A stretch of 64,000 bases of DNA from Paraburkholderia solitsugae (lineage in GTDB: Bacteria; Pseudomonadota; Gammaproteobacteria; Burkholderiales; Burkholderiaceae), in the NCBI RefSeq assembly GCF_013177695.1, contig NZ_WOEY01000116.1:1-64000 (forward strand), written 5' to 3'. Within the stretch, counting starts at the first letter, position 1, and every line of letters begins with the position of its first letter. A program made the position numbers and the translations under genes. The notes beneath the pieces were generated by a model. It searched no databases and was not told where the DNA came from. It worked only from the letters and a program-made list of their open reading frames with translations. This document shows positions 15,140-25,059 of this stretch, one piece after another.

Positions 15140-17638
15140 ATGTCGTGGTTCATCCTAGTGCTCATCATTGCCGCTCTCGCGCTCGTCTACGTTCAGGCGC
15201 GCGCCTCATGGTGGCTTGCCTTCATGATCGCCTGGGTGGCAGCCGCGCATGCCAGCGGAGCAGCGGGTCCACTGGCGACGACGGTGCTCGCGATCGTCTT
15301 CGTGCTCCCCGCCCTCGTGCTCACGGTCAAACCGCTGCGCCGTGCGTGGCTCACGAAGCCCGTGCTCGACCTCTTCCGCAAGATCCTGCCGGAGATGTCG
15401 CCGACCGAGCGCGACGCAATCGAAGCCGGCACTGTCTGGTGGGACGCCGAACTGTTCTCCGGACGCCCGCATTGGGACACGCTGCTCGGCTACGGCCCGG
15501 CCACGCTCTCCGCAGAAGAGCAATCGTTTCTCGACGTCGAATGCGAGCATCTGTGCGATCTCGCGAACGACTGGGAAACCACCATGGTGTGGCAGGACCT
15601 GTCGCCGGCAACCTGGCAATACATCAAGGAACGCGGCTTTCTCGGCATGATCATTCCGAAGCAGTACGGCGGCAAGCAGTTCTCCGCTTACGCGCATTCG
15701 CAGGTCATCATGAAGCTCTCCACGCGCTGTTCGGCCGCCGCCGTTTCGGTGATGGTGCCGAACTCGCTCGGCCCGGCTGAATTGCTGATGCACTACGGCA
15801 CCGAAGCGCAGAAGAATCACTATCTGCCGCGCCTCGCGCGCGGCGACGAGATCCCCTGCTTCGCGTTGACGAGCCCTTACGCGGGTTCCGATGCGGCCGC
15901 GATTCCCGACGTCGGTATCGTCTGCAAGGGCACGTTCGAAGGCCGCGAAACGCTGGGTTTTCGCGTCACATGGGACAAGCGCTACATCACGCTCGGACCG
16001 ATCGCGACCGTGCTCGGCCTTGCGTTTCGCGCACTCGATCCCGACCATCTGCTCGGCTCGGATAACGAACCTGGCATCACCTGCGCGCTGATTCCGACCG
16101 ACCACCCGGGCGTCAACATCGGCCGCCGTCACTGGCCGCTGAACGCGGTGTTCCAGAACGGTCCGAACTCGGGCAAGGACGTCTTCATTCCGCTCGACTG
16201 GGTGATCGGCGGCCGCGCGCAAGTCGGCAATGGCTGGCGCATGCTGATGGAGTGTCTCGCCGCGGGCCGCGCGATTTCGCTGCCGTCGTCGAATGTGGGG
16301 ATGGCGAAGATCGCCGTGCGCGGTACCGGTGCCTATGCTGCGATTCGCCGTCAGTTCCGTACCGCCGTCGGCAAGTTCGAAGGCGTGCAGGAAGCACTCG
16401 GCCGCATGGGCGGCAATCTCTACGTGATGGACGCCGCGCGCCGCCTGTCCGCACATGCGGTGGACCTCGGCGAAAAGCCCTCGGTGATTTCGGCGATCGC
16501 AAAGTATCACATCACCGAACGCGCCCGCATGGTCATCAACGACGGCATGGACGTCGCCGCCGGCAAGGGCATCTGCATGGGGCCGTCGAACTTTCTGGCA
16601 CGCGCCTATCAGCAGGTGCCGATTGCGATCACCGTGGAAGGCGCGAACATTCTTACGCGTTGCCTGATCATCTTCGGCCAGGGTGCGATTCGCTGTCATC
16701 CGTATGTGCTGAAGGAAATGGCAGCCACGCGCGAACCGGATCGCGCCAGGGCGCTGCGCGATTTTGATGCAGCCTTTTTCGGCCATGCCAGTTTCACGCT
16801 GTCGAACGTGTTGCGCAGTTTCGTTTATGGCATCACGGGTGGCGCGTTCATCGCCAAGCCGCGCATGGCGTACGCACCGCTGCTGTCGTACTACCGCGCG
16901 GCGACCCGCATTTCGACCGCGTTTGCGTTGCTCGCCGACGTCTCCATGTTCGTGCTCGGCGGCGATCTGAAACGGCGTGAGCGCATTTCCGGGCGTCTGG
17001 GCGATGTGCTCTCGCAGCTCTACCTGATCTCGGCAACGCTCAAACGTTTCGAAGACGAAGGCCGTCAGGAGGAAGATCTGCCGCTGGTGCGCTGGGGCGT
17101 CGAGGATTCGCTATACAAGGCGCAACACGCGCTCGACGGCGTGCTCGCGAACTACCCGAACCGCCTCGCCGCGGGTCTCGTGCGCGTGCTCGCCTTTCCG
17201 TTCGGCCTGCCGTATCGCGAACCGTCCGATCAGTTGGGCACCGAAATCGCGGAGCTGATGCAAACGCCGGGCGCTGCGCGCAACCGCCTGGTGTCCGACT
17301 CGTACGTGCCGCACCCGGATGTCGACGCGCTCGGCTATGGCGAGCTCGTGTTCGAGTTGAACCCGCGCTTCACGCAGATCGACCAGAAACTGCGCGATGC
17401 AGTCAAGCAAGGCCTGCTCGAACCGATGCCGCAGAGCCTGCCGCACCTGGCCGCGTGGACCGAAGCGGCCCAGCAGAAAGGCCTGATCGATGCCGACGAT
17501 CGTCGCGTGCTGGAAGACTACGCACGGTATGGCGCGCAAGTCGTGAAGGTCGACGACTTCCCCGCCGACTTCGACATGCTCGCCAACTTGCAAAAGCGCA
17601 AGGACGCGCTCGAAAAAGCGCTGGAACTCGCGGCCTGA
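15140..17638 (+). CDS. fadE: FadE-type acyl-CoA dehydrogenase
   Basis: An 832-residue acyl-CoA dehydrogenase of the long FadE type (E. coli FadE is 814 residues). An N-terminal hydrophobic region of two membrane segments (residues 1-65) anchors it. The dehydrogenase core follows, with G-F-L-G-M-I-I-P-K-Q-Y-G-G-K, the flavin-binding C-F-A-L-T-S-P-Y-A-G-S-D, and G-K-G-I-C-M-G-P-S-N. The C-terminal third is the FadE-specific extension. It oxidises acyl-CoA to trans-2-enoyl-CoA. A perfect AGGAGG ribosome site 9 bases before ATG 15140 decides the start. First enzyme of the downstream degradation cluster. Confidence 0.9.
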   Translation: MSWFILVLIIAALALVYVQARASWWLAFMIAWVAAAHASGAAGPLATTVLAIVFVLPALVLTVKPLRRAWLTKPVLDLFRKILPEMSPTERDAIEAGTVWWDAELFSGRPHWDTLLGYGPATLSAEEQSFLDVECEHLCDLANDWETTMVWQDLSPATWQYIKERGFLGMIIPKQYGGKQFSAYAHSQVIMKLSTRCSAAAVSVMVPNSLGPAELLMHYGTEAQKNHYLPRLARGDEIPCFALTSPYAGSDAAAIPDVGIVCKGTFEGRETLGFRVTWDKRYITLGPIATVLGLAFRALDPDHLLGSDNEPGITCALIPTDHPGVNIGRRHWPLNAVFQNGPNSGKDVFIPLDWVIGGRAQVGNGWRMLMECLAAGRAISLPSSNVGMAKIAVRGTGAYAAIRRQFRTAVGKFEGVQEALGRMGGNLYVMDAARRLSAHAVDLGEKPSVISAIAKYHITERARMVINDGMDVAAGKGICMGPSNFLARAYQQVPIAITVEGANILTRCLIIFGQGAIRCHPYVLKEMAATREPDRARALRDFDAAFFGHASFTLSNVLRSFVYGITGGAFIAKPRMAYAPLLSYYRAATRISTAFALLADVSMFVLGGDLKRRERISGRLGDVLSQLYLISATLKRFEDEGRQEEDLPLVRWGVEDSLYKAQHALDGVLANYPNRLAAGLVRVLAFPFGLPYREPSDQLGTEIAELMQTPGAARNRLVSDSYVPHPDVDALGYGELVFELNPRFTQIDQKLRDAVKQGLLEPMPQSLPHLAAWTEAAQQKGLIDADDRRVLEDYARYGAQVVKVDDFPADFDMLANLQKRKDALEKALELAA

Positions 17639-17662
17639 GTGCCTTAAAAACAACATCCAGGC

Positions 17663-17730
17663 GGGGCACACTCAGTGCCCCAAACTGGGTGCACACTGAC
17701 ACACGTCCGACGTCCCCTCGGGGTGACGTC
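17663..17730 (+). promoter_or_regulatory. Two intergenic hairpins between fadE and the FabG-like gene
   Basis: GGGGCAC (17663-17669) pairs with GTGCCCC (17675-17681), and GACGTC (17709-17714) pairs with GACGTC (17725-17730) with an inner CCCC/GGGG extension. There are no U-runs. They may tune stability or expression between operon genes. Confidence 0.45.
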
Positions 17731-17762
17731 CTTCGGGCCTGGCCAGCGGAGCAACGAATAAC

Positions 17763-19175
17763 ATGAACGACTTTTATCTGAACTTCGTCAACTCGCCGTT
17801 CGGCGCGCGCCTTGCGCGTTCCCTGGGCTTGCCGAAGCCCGAGGTGCTGCACCGCTATCGCGCGGACCGGCCCGAGTTCGACGGGCTGGTGGCGATCGGT
17901 GCGGGCCGCCAACCACATCTGCTCGAAGCGCTCGCGAATCTCGTCGCGAGCATCGGCGTGACCAGTGTGGCTCATGAAAGCGCGGGGCTGTGGGTGCCGC
18001 TCGCGAATCGCCATGGTCTGATGACGGGTCGTTTCGAACCGGCGGAGTCCGGTTCGCATGGCAAGCTCACCGCCTTGCTGTTCGATGCGAGCGGTATCGA
18101 AGACAGCAGCCAGCTCGAACCGCTGCACGGATTCTTCCACGACACGTTGCGCTCGCTCGGCAAGTGCGGCCGCATCATTGTGCTGGGGCAGCCGCCGGAA
18201 GCCTGCGCGACGCCGCGCCAATGGACCGCGCAGCGCGCGCTCGAAGGCCTCACGCGTTCGCTCGGCAAGGAAGCGCGACGCGGCATTACCGCGAATCTCG
18301 TCTACGTGGAGCAAGGCGCCGAGAACGGTATCGACTCAACGTTGCGATTCTTTCTGTCGCCGCGCTCCGCCTATGTGTCGGGCCAGGTGGTGCGAATCGG
18401 TGCGCGCGCCGCCGCCGATACCTTGCCGGCGTTCGACTGGAATCAGCCGCTCGCGGGCCAGCGCGCTGTCGTGACCGGCGCGGCGCGCGGCATCGGCGCA
18501 TCGATCGCGAGCGTGCTCGCCGCGGAAGGCGCGCACGTGATCGGCATCGACATCCCGTCGGCGCGCGACGCGCTCGATTCGACCATGCGCCAATTGAACG
18601 GCACCGCCCTCGCCTTCGACATTGCCGCGCCCGAAGCGCCAGCACAGATCGCCGCAGCGCTCGACGAACAGGGCGTGGATATCGTCGTGCACAACGCGGG
18701 CATCACCAAGGATAAAACCATCGCGAAGATGACCGACGCCGCGTGGCAAAGCGTGATCGACATCAACCTGTCCGCGCAGGAACGGATCGACGACGCGTTG
18801 CTCTCGGCAGGCATTCTGCGCGACGGCGGCCGCATCATCGGTGTGTCGTCGATCAGCGGCATTGCCGGCAACCTCGGTCAGACCAATTACGCCACCTCAA
18901 AAGCCGGCGTGATCGGCCGGGTGCAAAGCATGGCGCCGCCTCTACGCGCGCGCGGCATCACGATCAACGCGGTCGCGCCCGGCTTTATCGAAACGCAGAT
19001 GACCGCGAAGATTCCGTTGACCATCCGCGAGGCCGGCCGCCGCATGAATTCGATGAGCCAGGGTGGCCAGCCGGTGGATGTCGCACAGACCATCGCATGG
19101 CTCGCGCATCCGGGATCGGCGGGCGTGAGCGGCCAGGTCGTGCGCGTGTGCGGACAAAGCCTGATTGGAGCGTGA
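17763..19175 (+). CDS. High-molecular-weight FabG-type 3-oxoacyl reductase
   Basis: A 470-residue protein with two parts: an N-terminal degenerate Rossmann-like domain (residues 1-215) and a complete SDR domain. The SDR part carries the cofactor motif T-G-A-A-R-G-I-G, N-A-G-I, the catalytic Ser in G-V-S-S-I-S-G, and Y-A-T-S-K (Tyr-X3-Lys). This layout matches FabG4/HMW FabG, NADH-dependent 3-oxoacyl reductases of about 450 residues. In this setting it would act on (R)-3-hydroxyacyl-CoA/3-ketoacyl-CoA, paired with the MaoC hydratase that starts 3 bases downstream. Reaction direction in vivo is not determined by sequence. Confidence 0.85.
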   Translation: MNDFYLNFVNSPFGARLARSLGLPKPEVLHRYRADRPEFDGLVAIGAGRQPHLLEALANLVASIGVTSVAHESAGLWVPLANRHGLMTGRFEPAESGSHGKLTALLFDASGIEDSSQLEPLHGFFHDTLRSLGKCGRIIVLGQPPEACATPRQWTAQRALEGLTRSLGKEARRGITANLVYVEQGAENGIDSTLRFFLSPRSAYVSGQVVRIGARAAADTLPAFDWNQPLAGQRAVVTGAARGIGASIASVLAAEGAHVIGIDIPSARDALDSTMRQLNGTALAFDIAAPEAPAQIAAALDEQGVDIVVHNAGITKDKTIAKMTDAAWQSVIDINLSAQERIDDALLSAGILRDGGRIIGVSSISGIAGNLGQTNYATSKAGVIGRVQSMAPPLRARGITINAVAPGFIETQMTAKIPLTIREAGRRMNSMSQGGQPVDVAQTIAWLAHPGSAGVSGQVVRVCGQSLIGA

Positions 19176-19177
19176 GC

Positions 19178-20098
19178 ATGGGTGAGCCGGGTGATCCGTT
19201 CAGGAGTGCTCACGCAGCGAGCGTGACCCGTCCGAAGACCGTCGTCATCGAGCAGTTACCCGCGCCGGCGAAGCTGTATGCGCGCGCGTTGTCCGGCATC
19301 GTCAAACGCGGCCGGGACACGCATTTGCCGGCGTTGCGGCTCGTGCGCCCCGCCGTGTTCCTCGATCCCGGGCCGATCTGGCGTTATTCGCGGGTCTGCG
19401 GTTTCATCCCCGAGCACGGCGTGCCGCTCACGTATCCGCATCTGCTTGCCTTCCCGCTGCATCTGTTGATGCTGACCGACCCGGCGTTTCCCTGGCCGGC
19501 GCTTGGTCTCGTGCATCTGGCGAATCATGTGCGGCTGCGCCGGCCGCTCGCTTACAAGGACCAGTTGCGCGTCGAAGTGGAATTCGGCGCGCTGCTACGT
19601 CACGACAAGGGCCAGGCGTTTGTGCTGCATACCCGCATGTACCGCCGCGGCGAAGCGGTGTGGGACGGCGACAGCGTCTATCTGAAACGCGGTGTGCCGG
19701 CGAGCGGCAGTCCGCTCGATCCGCTGGAACTCGGGCACGACGCACTGCAGCGCATCTCGCGCTGGCAACTGCCGCCGCAACTGGGCCGCGACTACGCGAG
19801 TGTGTCCGGCGACTACAACCCGATTCATCTCACTGCGCTGTCCGCGAAGGCATTCGGTTTTCCGCGCGCCATTGCGCATGGCATGTGGACACTGGCGCGT
19901 GCCGCCGCCGCCCTGCAACCGCCGAAGCCACTCGCCGAGGCAACACTTTCCGCCGAATTCAAGTTGCCGATGCTGCTGCCAGGAGAGGCGTCTCTCTGGA
20001 GCGCGTCGCCATCGCTGATCGAGCGCGACATCGAAGTACGCGACATTGCTGGAGAGAAACCGCATTTGCGCGGCCGCATGCAGTGGAAGCTGCTATGA
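19178..20098 (+). CDS. MaoC-like (R)-specific enoyl-CoA hydratase
   Basis: A 306-residue double-hotdog protein. The second half has the hydratase-2 signature Y-A-S-V-S-G-D-Y-N-P-I-H with the catalytic Asp/His, followed by F-P-R-A-I-A-H-G-M-W-T. It hydrates trans-2-enoyl-CoA to (R)-3-hydroxyacyl-CoA. The first half is a divergent hotdog without catalytic residues, as in eukaryotic-type hydratase 2. ATG 19178 follows the FabG-like stop by two bases, so the genes are co-translated. Confidence 0.85.
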   Translation: MGEPGDPFRSAHAASVTRPKTVVIEQLPAPAKLYARALSGIVKRGRDTHLPALRLVRPAVFLDPGPIWRYSRVCGFIPEHGVPLTYPHLLAFPLHLLMLTDPAFPWPALGLVHLANHVRLRRPLAYKDQLRVEVEFGALLRHDKGQAFVLHTRMYRRGEAVWDGDSVYLKRGVPASGSPLDPLELGHDALQRISRWQLPPQLGRDYASVSGDYNPIHLTALSAKAFGFPRAIAHGMWTLARAAAALQPPKPLAEATLSAEFKLPMLLPGEASLWSASPSLIERDIEVRDIAGEKPHLRGRMQWKLL

Positions 20099-20249
20099 AG
20101 CATGCGCAGGCACACGCGTGTTTTCGTCGCCGGATGGAATTGAAGCCGTCTGCAAATCGTTGCTGATTTTGCAGAAACACCAACGCAAAGCAGTTTTAAG
20201 CACCAGTCGCACCGTTCAATAACCAGGGAACGACCCAAAGGAGCCGAGC

Positions 20250-21551
20250 ATGTCCAACCCGCTGCCCGCCGTGCGCCGCGTCGCCATCATAGGCGGCAAC
20301 CGGATTCCGTTTGCCCGCTCGAACACCGCCTACGCGACCGCGTCGAATCAGGACATGCTGACGTTCACGCTGCAAGGCCTGATCGACCGCTACAACCTGC
20401 ACGGCGAACGCCTAGGCGAAGTGGCCGCCGGCGCCGTCATCAAGCATTCGCGCGATTTCAACCTGACGCGCGAATCCGTGCTGTCCACCACGCTCGCGAA
20501 AGAAACGCCGGCCTACGACGTGCAGCAGGCCTGCGGTACCGGGCTGGAAGCGGCCATTCTCGTCGCCAACAAGATCGCCCTCGGGCAGATCGAGGTGGGC
20601 ATTGCGGGCGGTGTCGATACGACCTCAGACGCACCGATCGGCGTCAACGAGCGCATGCGCAAGATCCTGCTCGAAGCGAATCGCGGCAAGAGCACCGGTC
20701 AACGCGTCGGTGCGCTGACCAAACTGCGGCCAGGCATGTTTTTCAAACCGCTTTTGCCGCGCAACGGCGAGCCGCGCACCGGGCTGTCGATGGGCGAGCA
20801 TTGCGAGCTGATGGCCAAGCGCTGGAACATCTCGCGCGAAGCGCAGGATGTGCTCGCTTACGACAGCCACCGCAAGCTCACCGAGGCGTATGCGCGTGGC
20901 TTCGTCAACGATCTGATGACGCCGTACCGCGGCCTTGCGCGCGACAATAATCTGCGCGCCGATCTGACGCTCGAAAAACTCTCCGGCCTGAAGCCGGTAT
21001 TCGATCGCGACGCGGGCACGCTAACCGCTGGCAATTCGACGCCGCTAACGGACGGCGCGTCCGCTGTGCTGCTCGCGAGCGAAGAATGGGCGGCCAAACA
21101 TGGACTGCCGGTGCTGGCGTATCTGAGCTGGTCCGAAACCGCCGCCGTCGACTTTTTCGACAAGAAGGAAGGCCTGCTGATGGCGCCCGCCTACGCCGTG
21201 CCGCGCATGCTGGCGCGCGCCGGGCTCACGTTGCAGGACTTCGATCTGTATGAGATTCACGAAGCCTTCGCCGCGCAGGTGTTGTGCACGCTCGCGGCGT
21301 GGCAGGATGACGCGTATTGCCGCACGCAGCTCGGCTTGCCGGGGCCGCTCGGCGCGATCGATCGGGCAAAATTGAATGTGAACGGCAGCTCGCTCGCCAC
21401 CGGCCATCCGTTTGCCGCCACGGGTGGCCGCATCGTCGCCGGACTCGCGAAAATGCTCGCCCAGCTCGACAAGCCGGCCGGCACCGCGCGCGGGCTGATC
21501 TCGATCTGCGCGGCGGGCGGCCAGGGAGTGGTAGCAATTTTGGACCGCTGA
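20250..21551 (+). CDS. Acetyl-CoA acyltransferase (thiolase), FadI-like
   Basis: A 433-residue thiolase. The nucleophile is Cys95 in Q-Q-A-C-G-T-G, the active-site histidines are His337 (H-E-A-F-A-A) and His386 (G-H-P-F-A-A-T-G-G-R), and the second cysteine is Cys420 (C-A-A-G-G-Q-G). Length matches FadI-type long-chain 3-ketoacyl-CoA thiolases. It cleaves 3-ketoacyl-CoA to acetyl-CoA and a shortened acyl-CoA. An AAAGGAG ribosome site precedes ATG 20250. No fadB/fadJ multifunctional enzyme is present in the cluster. Confidence 0.9.
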   Translation: MSNPLPAVRRVAIIGGNRIPFARSNTAYATASNQDMLTFTLQGLIDRYNLHGERLGEVAAGAVIKHSRDFNLTRESVLSTTLAKETPAYDVQQACGTGLEAAILVANKIALGQIEVGIAGGVDTTSDAPIGVNERMRKILLEANRGKSTGQRVGALTKLRPGMFFKPLLPRNGEPRTGLSMGEHCELMAKRWNISREAQDVLAYDSHRKLTEAYARGFVNDLMTPYRGLARDNNLRADLTLEKLSGLKPVFDRDAGTLTAGNSTPLTDGASAVLLASEEWAAKHGLPVLAYLSWSETAAVDFFDKKEGLLMAPAYAVPRMLARAGLTLQDFDLYEIHEAFAAQVLCTLAAWQDDAYCRTQLGLPGPLGAIDRAKLNVNGSSLATGHPFAATGGRIVAGLAKMLAQLDKPAGTARGLISICAAGGQGVVAILDR

Positions 21552-21701
21552 GCGTCGCGGCTGGCTCAGCGCGTGCTTCAATGAATGCCTTGTTTCGAAG
21601 GCTGCTGCCATGACTGCTTCGAGGACCGCTTTGATAACGTCAATGACTGGCTGCAAGACCAGCACACAAACAGATGAAGCCACGGCTTCAGGAGACGACC
21701 G

Positions 21702-23519
21702 ATGACCCAGCCCACTCAAGCCCCGCTCTCGCCCGCCGCCGGATCCGCACCGCTCGCGAATGCAGCGGACCCGGCGCCCAGTCAGATGCCCGGCCAGACG
21801 GCGAATCACGCGCCCAACACCGACGGCATCTGGTACGCGTCCTATCCGGCAGACGTACCGCACGAAATCGACGTCAATCAGTACGAGTCGATCGTGCAGT
21901 TCTTCGACGAATGCATTGCACAGTTTCGCGAGCGGGTCGCGTATGTGAGTGTCGGCGCGAACATGACCTATGGCGAGCTCGGCCGCAAGGCGACTGCCTT
22001 CGCCGCGTATTTGCAAAGCATCGGCGTGAAGCCCGGCGAGCGCGTCGCGATCATGCTGCCGAATACGTTCCAGTATCCGGTGTCGCTGTTCGGCGTGCTC
22101 AAGGCGGGCGGCGTGGTAGTCAACGTGAATCCGCTCTACACGGTGCGTGAGCTCGCGCATCAGCTGAAGGACAGCGGCGCGCAAACCATCATCGTGTTCG
22201 AGAATTTCGCGAAGACCGTTGAAGACGCGCTGCCCGGCACCAAGGTGCAGAACGTCATCGTGACGGGTCTCGGCGATCTGCTCGCCGACGGTCTGAATCT
22301 GAAAGGGCGTCTGCTCAATTTCATGCTTCGCCATGTGAAGAAGATGGTGCCGGCATACAACCTGCCGAATGCGGTGCCGCTGCTCAAAGCACTCTCGACC
22401 GGCTACACGCGGCCTCTGACGCCCGTGCGCCCCACTCACCACGACATCGCCTTTCTGCAATACACCGGCGGCACCACGGGTGTGGCCAAAGGCGCGATGC
22501 TCACGCACAGGAACATCATCGCCAACCTGCTGCAGGCGAAGGTATGGTCCGAGGGGCAGTTGAGCGGCGACATCGAGACGGTGCTCACGCCGCTGCCGCT
22601 CTATCACATCTATTCGCTGACGGTGAACGCGCTGATCTTCATGGGCCTCGGCGGACGCAACATCCTGATTGCCAATCCGCGCGACATGAAGCGCGTGATG
22701 ATGATCATCCGTCACGAGAAATTTACCGGTATCACAGCGGTGAACACGCTCTACAACGCGTTCCTCGACAACGAAGAATTCTGCAAACGCGACTTCTCGA
22801 ACCTGAAACTCGCGATGGCCGGTGGCATGGCCACGCAGAAGTCGGTCGCCGATCGCTTCAAGGCAGTCACCGGCAAGCCGATCATCGAAGGCTATGGGCT
22901 GACCGAGTGCTCGCCGATCGTATCGATGAATCCGGTGGACCTGACCAATCTGCGCGACTTCGAAGGCTCGATCGGTTTGCCCGCGCCGTCCACGCAAGTA
23001 CGCTTCAGGAAAGACGACGGTACGTGGGCAAACATCGGGGAAGCCGGCGAACTGTGCGTGAAGGGTCCGCAGGTGATGAAAGGCTACTGGAATCGTCCGG
23101 AAGAAACTGCCAAGGCGATCGACGACGACGGCTGGCTCGCCACCGGCGACATCGGCGTGATGGATTCGCGCGGCTTCATCCGCCTGATCGACCGGAAGAA
23201 AGACATGATCCTGGTGTCGGGCTTCAACGTCTATCCGAACGAAGTCGAAGACGTGATCGCGATGCTTCCGGACGTGCGCGAAGTCGCCGCAATCGGCGTG
23301 CCCGACGCGGCGCAAGGCGAACGTGTGAAGGTGTTCATCGTCAAGCGCAACCCCTCGCTGACCGCGGAACAGGTGATCGCCCACTGCCGCAAAAACCTCA
23401 CGGGCTATAAGGTGCCGAAGCTCGTGGAGTTCCGCGACGAGCTGCCGCAAACCAACGTCGGCAAGATTCTGCGCCGCGCGCTGCGCGACGAGGAACTCGC
23501 GAAGCAAAAACCTGCCTGA
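21702..23519 (+). CDS. fadD: Long-chain fatty acid-CoA ligase
   Basis: A 605-residue adenylate-forming ligase. Visible motifs: the P-loop Y-T-G-G-T-T-G-V-A-K-G-A near residue 252, G-Y-G-L-T-E-C-S-P (A5), T-G-D-I-G (A7) and the A10 lysine in N-V-G-K-I-L-R-R. It activates fatty acids to acyl-CoA at the inner membrane. The first 50 residues are a Pro/Ala-rich extension beyond E. coli FadD. Last enzyme of the fatty-acid cluster; the DUF1571 gene follows after 50 bases and may be read through. Confidence 0.92.
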   Translation: MTQPTQAPLSPAAGSAPLANAADPAPSQMPGQTANHAPNTDGIWYASYPADVPHEIDVNQYESIVQFFDECIAQFRERVAYVSVGANMTYGELGRKATAFAAYLQSIGVKPGERVAIMLPNTFQYPVSLFGVLKAGGVVVNVNPLYTVRELAHQLKDSGAQTIIVFENFAKTVEDALPGTKVQNVIVTGLGDLLADGLNLKGRLLNFMLRHVKKMVPAYNLPNAVPLLKALSTGYTRPLTPVRPTHHDIAFLQYTGGTTGVAKGAMLTHRNIIANLLQAKVWSEGQLSGDIETVLTPLPLYHIYSLTVNALIFMGLGGRNILIANPRDMKRVMMIIRHEKFTGITAVNTLYNAFLDNEEFCKRDFSNLKLAMAGGMATQKSVADRFKAVTGKPIIEGYGLTECSPIVSMNPVDLTNLRDFEGSIGLPAPSTQVRFRKDDGTWANIGEAGELCVKGPQVMKGYWNRPEETAKAIDDDGWLATGDIGVMDSRGFIRLIDRKKDMILVSGFNVYPNEVEDVIAMLPDVREVAAIGVPDAAQGERVKVFIVKRNPSLTAEQVIAHCRKNLTGYKVPKLVEFRDELPQTNVGKILRRALRDEELAKQKPA

Positions 23520-23569
23520 CAGGCGAGGTGCTTGACACCACGCCTTGCGCCATCCTTTCGGAGAGATTC

Positions 23570-24595
23570 ATGAAGCTCAGCATGTCCGCACGCTTGAACC
23601 GCTCGCCGGCCTTCATGCGCCTCACCCGTTTTTCGTCAGCGAGCGCAACATGGGGTGCGCCCCTGACTGCTTCATTACGTGCGCTTTCATCACGCGGACT
23701 CCTGATCGGCGCGCTCGTTGCCAGCGCTGCTGCGTTGGCCACGCCGCCGGCGTTCGCGCAGAACGACGACACGCCGCCCGCACTCGACACCGCGAGCGCC
23801 GTGAAAGCACCCACCACGCCGTCCTCGCAGGTCGGCAAGCTCACGCTCGATCAGCAGGTCAAGTGGCTGCGGGCCGCGCAACAAAGCGGCGAGATGGAAA
23901 AGCTCGACGACGCGCAACTGGTCGCTCTGTTCCAGTCGCTTGATCCGCTTGCGTTGCCGCGTTACATCAAGGAAGGGCCGAACGGTTATCCGTCATACGA
24001 GTTCATCATGTCGCGCTCGGAACGCATTCACGGCCAGTGGCCCGACAAACCCGATCACATGCTGGTGCGCCTCGCCCACGACCCGCTGCGGATCTACGCA
24101 AAGTGGTTGCCTGACGGTGCGCACGCCGGTCAGGAAATCATCTACGACGAGTCCAAACGCACCGACGAAATGTATGGCCACCTCGGCGGCATCATGAATG
24201 TGATGCCGCTATGGACCTCGCTGAACGGCGCCCTCGCCCGTGCGCAATCGAACCACCAGGTGCGCGATCTCGGTACCGAGTACATTGCCAATCAGTACCT
24301 CTCCGAAGGCAGAAAATACATCGAAGCCGGCGTGCCGCACTCGACTCAGGTGGAAGTGAAAACGATCGACGGCGTGCGCGTAGTCGCCTTCACCTTCGAA
24401 ACGCCGAACGGCCAGCCGCAGTTCTATGCGAAGAAAAACACGCTCGGACTGGATCTGCGGCATCCATATTTCCGCACCGTCGAGTCGTATAACAACGACG
24501 GCAAGATCTTCGAGAAAATCGTCTTCGAAAGCATCACACCGAAAACGTTCGACGACTCGACCTTCGATCCGAAGAACAAGGCTTATAACTTCTAG
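23570..24595 (+). CDS. Exported DUF1571 protein, copy 2
   Basis: A 341-residue protein with a long N-terminal region and a signal-peptide core ending ...PPAFAQN near residue 64. The mature domain has R.PDHM, YAKWLPDGAHAGQE and GHLGG, matching copy 1 at 4091-5098. A GGAGAG ribosome site fixes ATG 23570. Unlike copy 1 it is separated from its anti-sigma paralogue and lies directly behind fadD on the plus strand, with no ECF-type promoter of its own. Its stop shares the CTAG palindrome with the stop of the convergent gene. Function unknown. Confidence 0.82.
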   Translation: MKLSMSARLNRSPAFMRLTRFSSASATWGAPLTASLRALSSRGLLIGALVASAAALATPPAFAQNDDTPPALDTASAVKAPTTPSSQVGKLTLDQQVKWLRAAQQSGEMEKLDDAQLVALFQSLDPLALPRYIKEGPNGYPSYEFIMSRSERIHGQWPDKPDHMLVRLAHDPLRIYAKWLPDGAHAGQEIIYDESKRTDEMYGHLGGIMNVMPLWTSLNGALARAQSNHQVRDLGTEYIANQYLSEGRKYIEAGVPHSTQVEVKTIDGVRVVAFTFETPNGQPQFYAKKNTLGLDLRHPYFRTVESYNNDGKIFEKIVFESITPKTFDDSTFDPKNKAYNF

Positions 24596-24999
24596 CGGAG
24601 AAGGCGCGGCGTCAGCGCGAAGGCGACATGCGCAATGGGCCCCGCGCCCTGCTCGTGGCTGTGCTCGTCCATGTGGCCAACGCGGGTGGCGAGTTCCTTG
24701 AGCACGAAGTAATCGGAAGCGCGGATGAGGCCGATCAGCGACGTCGGCGTTTGCGTCGGCGTTTGCCGGAGACGCGGTGCAAGCGTCGTGTACCAGAGCG
24801 CGCCGATGTCGTCGCCGGTTTCGAAGGCGGGCAGTTTCATACGGGCGACGTAGTCGGCGAATGAAGGGCCACACGCAAGAGTGGAATCGATCACGGCGAG
24901 CGTGCCGTGCCGTGCGGCAGCATGCGTGAGCCACGGCCATGCGCCACCTGCCGCGGTCGAGAACCATGCGCCGGTCATCATGAAAGTGCGTCGGTCCAT
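24592..24999 (-). CDS. Small Tat-signal protein of unknown function
   Basis: A 135-residue protein opening MDRRTFMMTG, a twin-arginine-type signal (R-R-T-F) with a hydrophobic stretch, predicting folded export. The mature part shows no family I recognise; it includes A-V-I-D-S-T-L-A-C-G and a histidine pair in H-M-D-E-H-S-H-E-Q. It follows the flavin oxidase gene on the same strand after 60 bases and may be an accessory protein. ATG 24999 is chosen because the signal starts there; 11 codons upstream lack it. Confidence 0.65.
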   Translation of the reverse strand: MDRRTFMMTGAWFSTAAGGAWPWLTHAAARHGTLAVIDSTLACGPSFADYVARMKLPAFETGDDIGALWYTTLAPRLRQTPTQTPTSLIGLIRASDYFVLKELATRVGHMDEHSHEQGAGPIAHVAFALTPRLLR

Positions 25000-25059
25000 T
25001 GTCTGGTCACGCAAATAAGTCACGAATGTCACACACGTCGTTCATCCCGCTCACGCGCC

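Noticed and set aside
21045..23507. An 820-codon minus-strand frame
   Set aside because: It spans the thiolase and fadD genes in antisense and looks like a GC-rich shadow.
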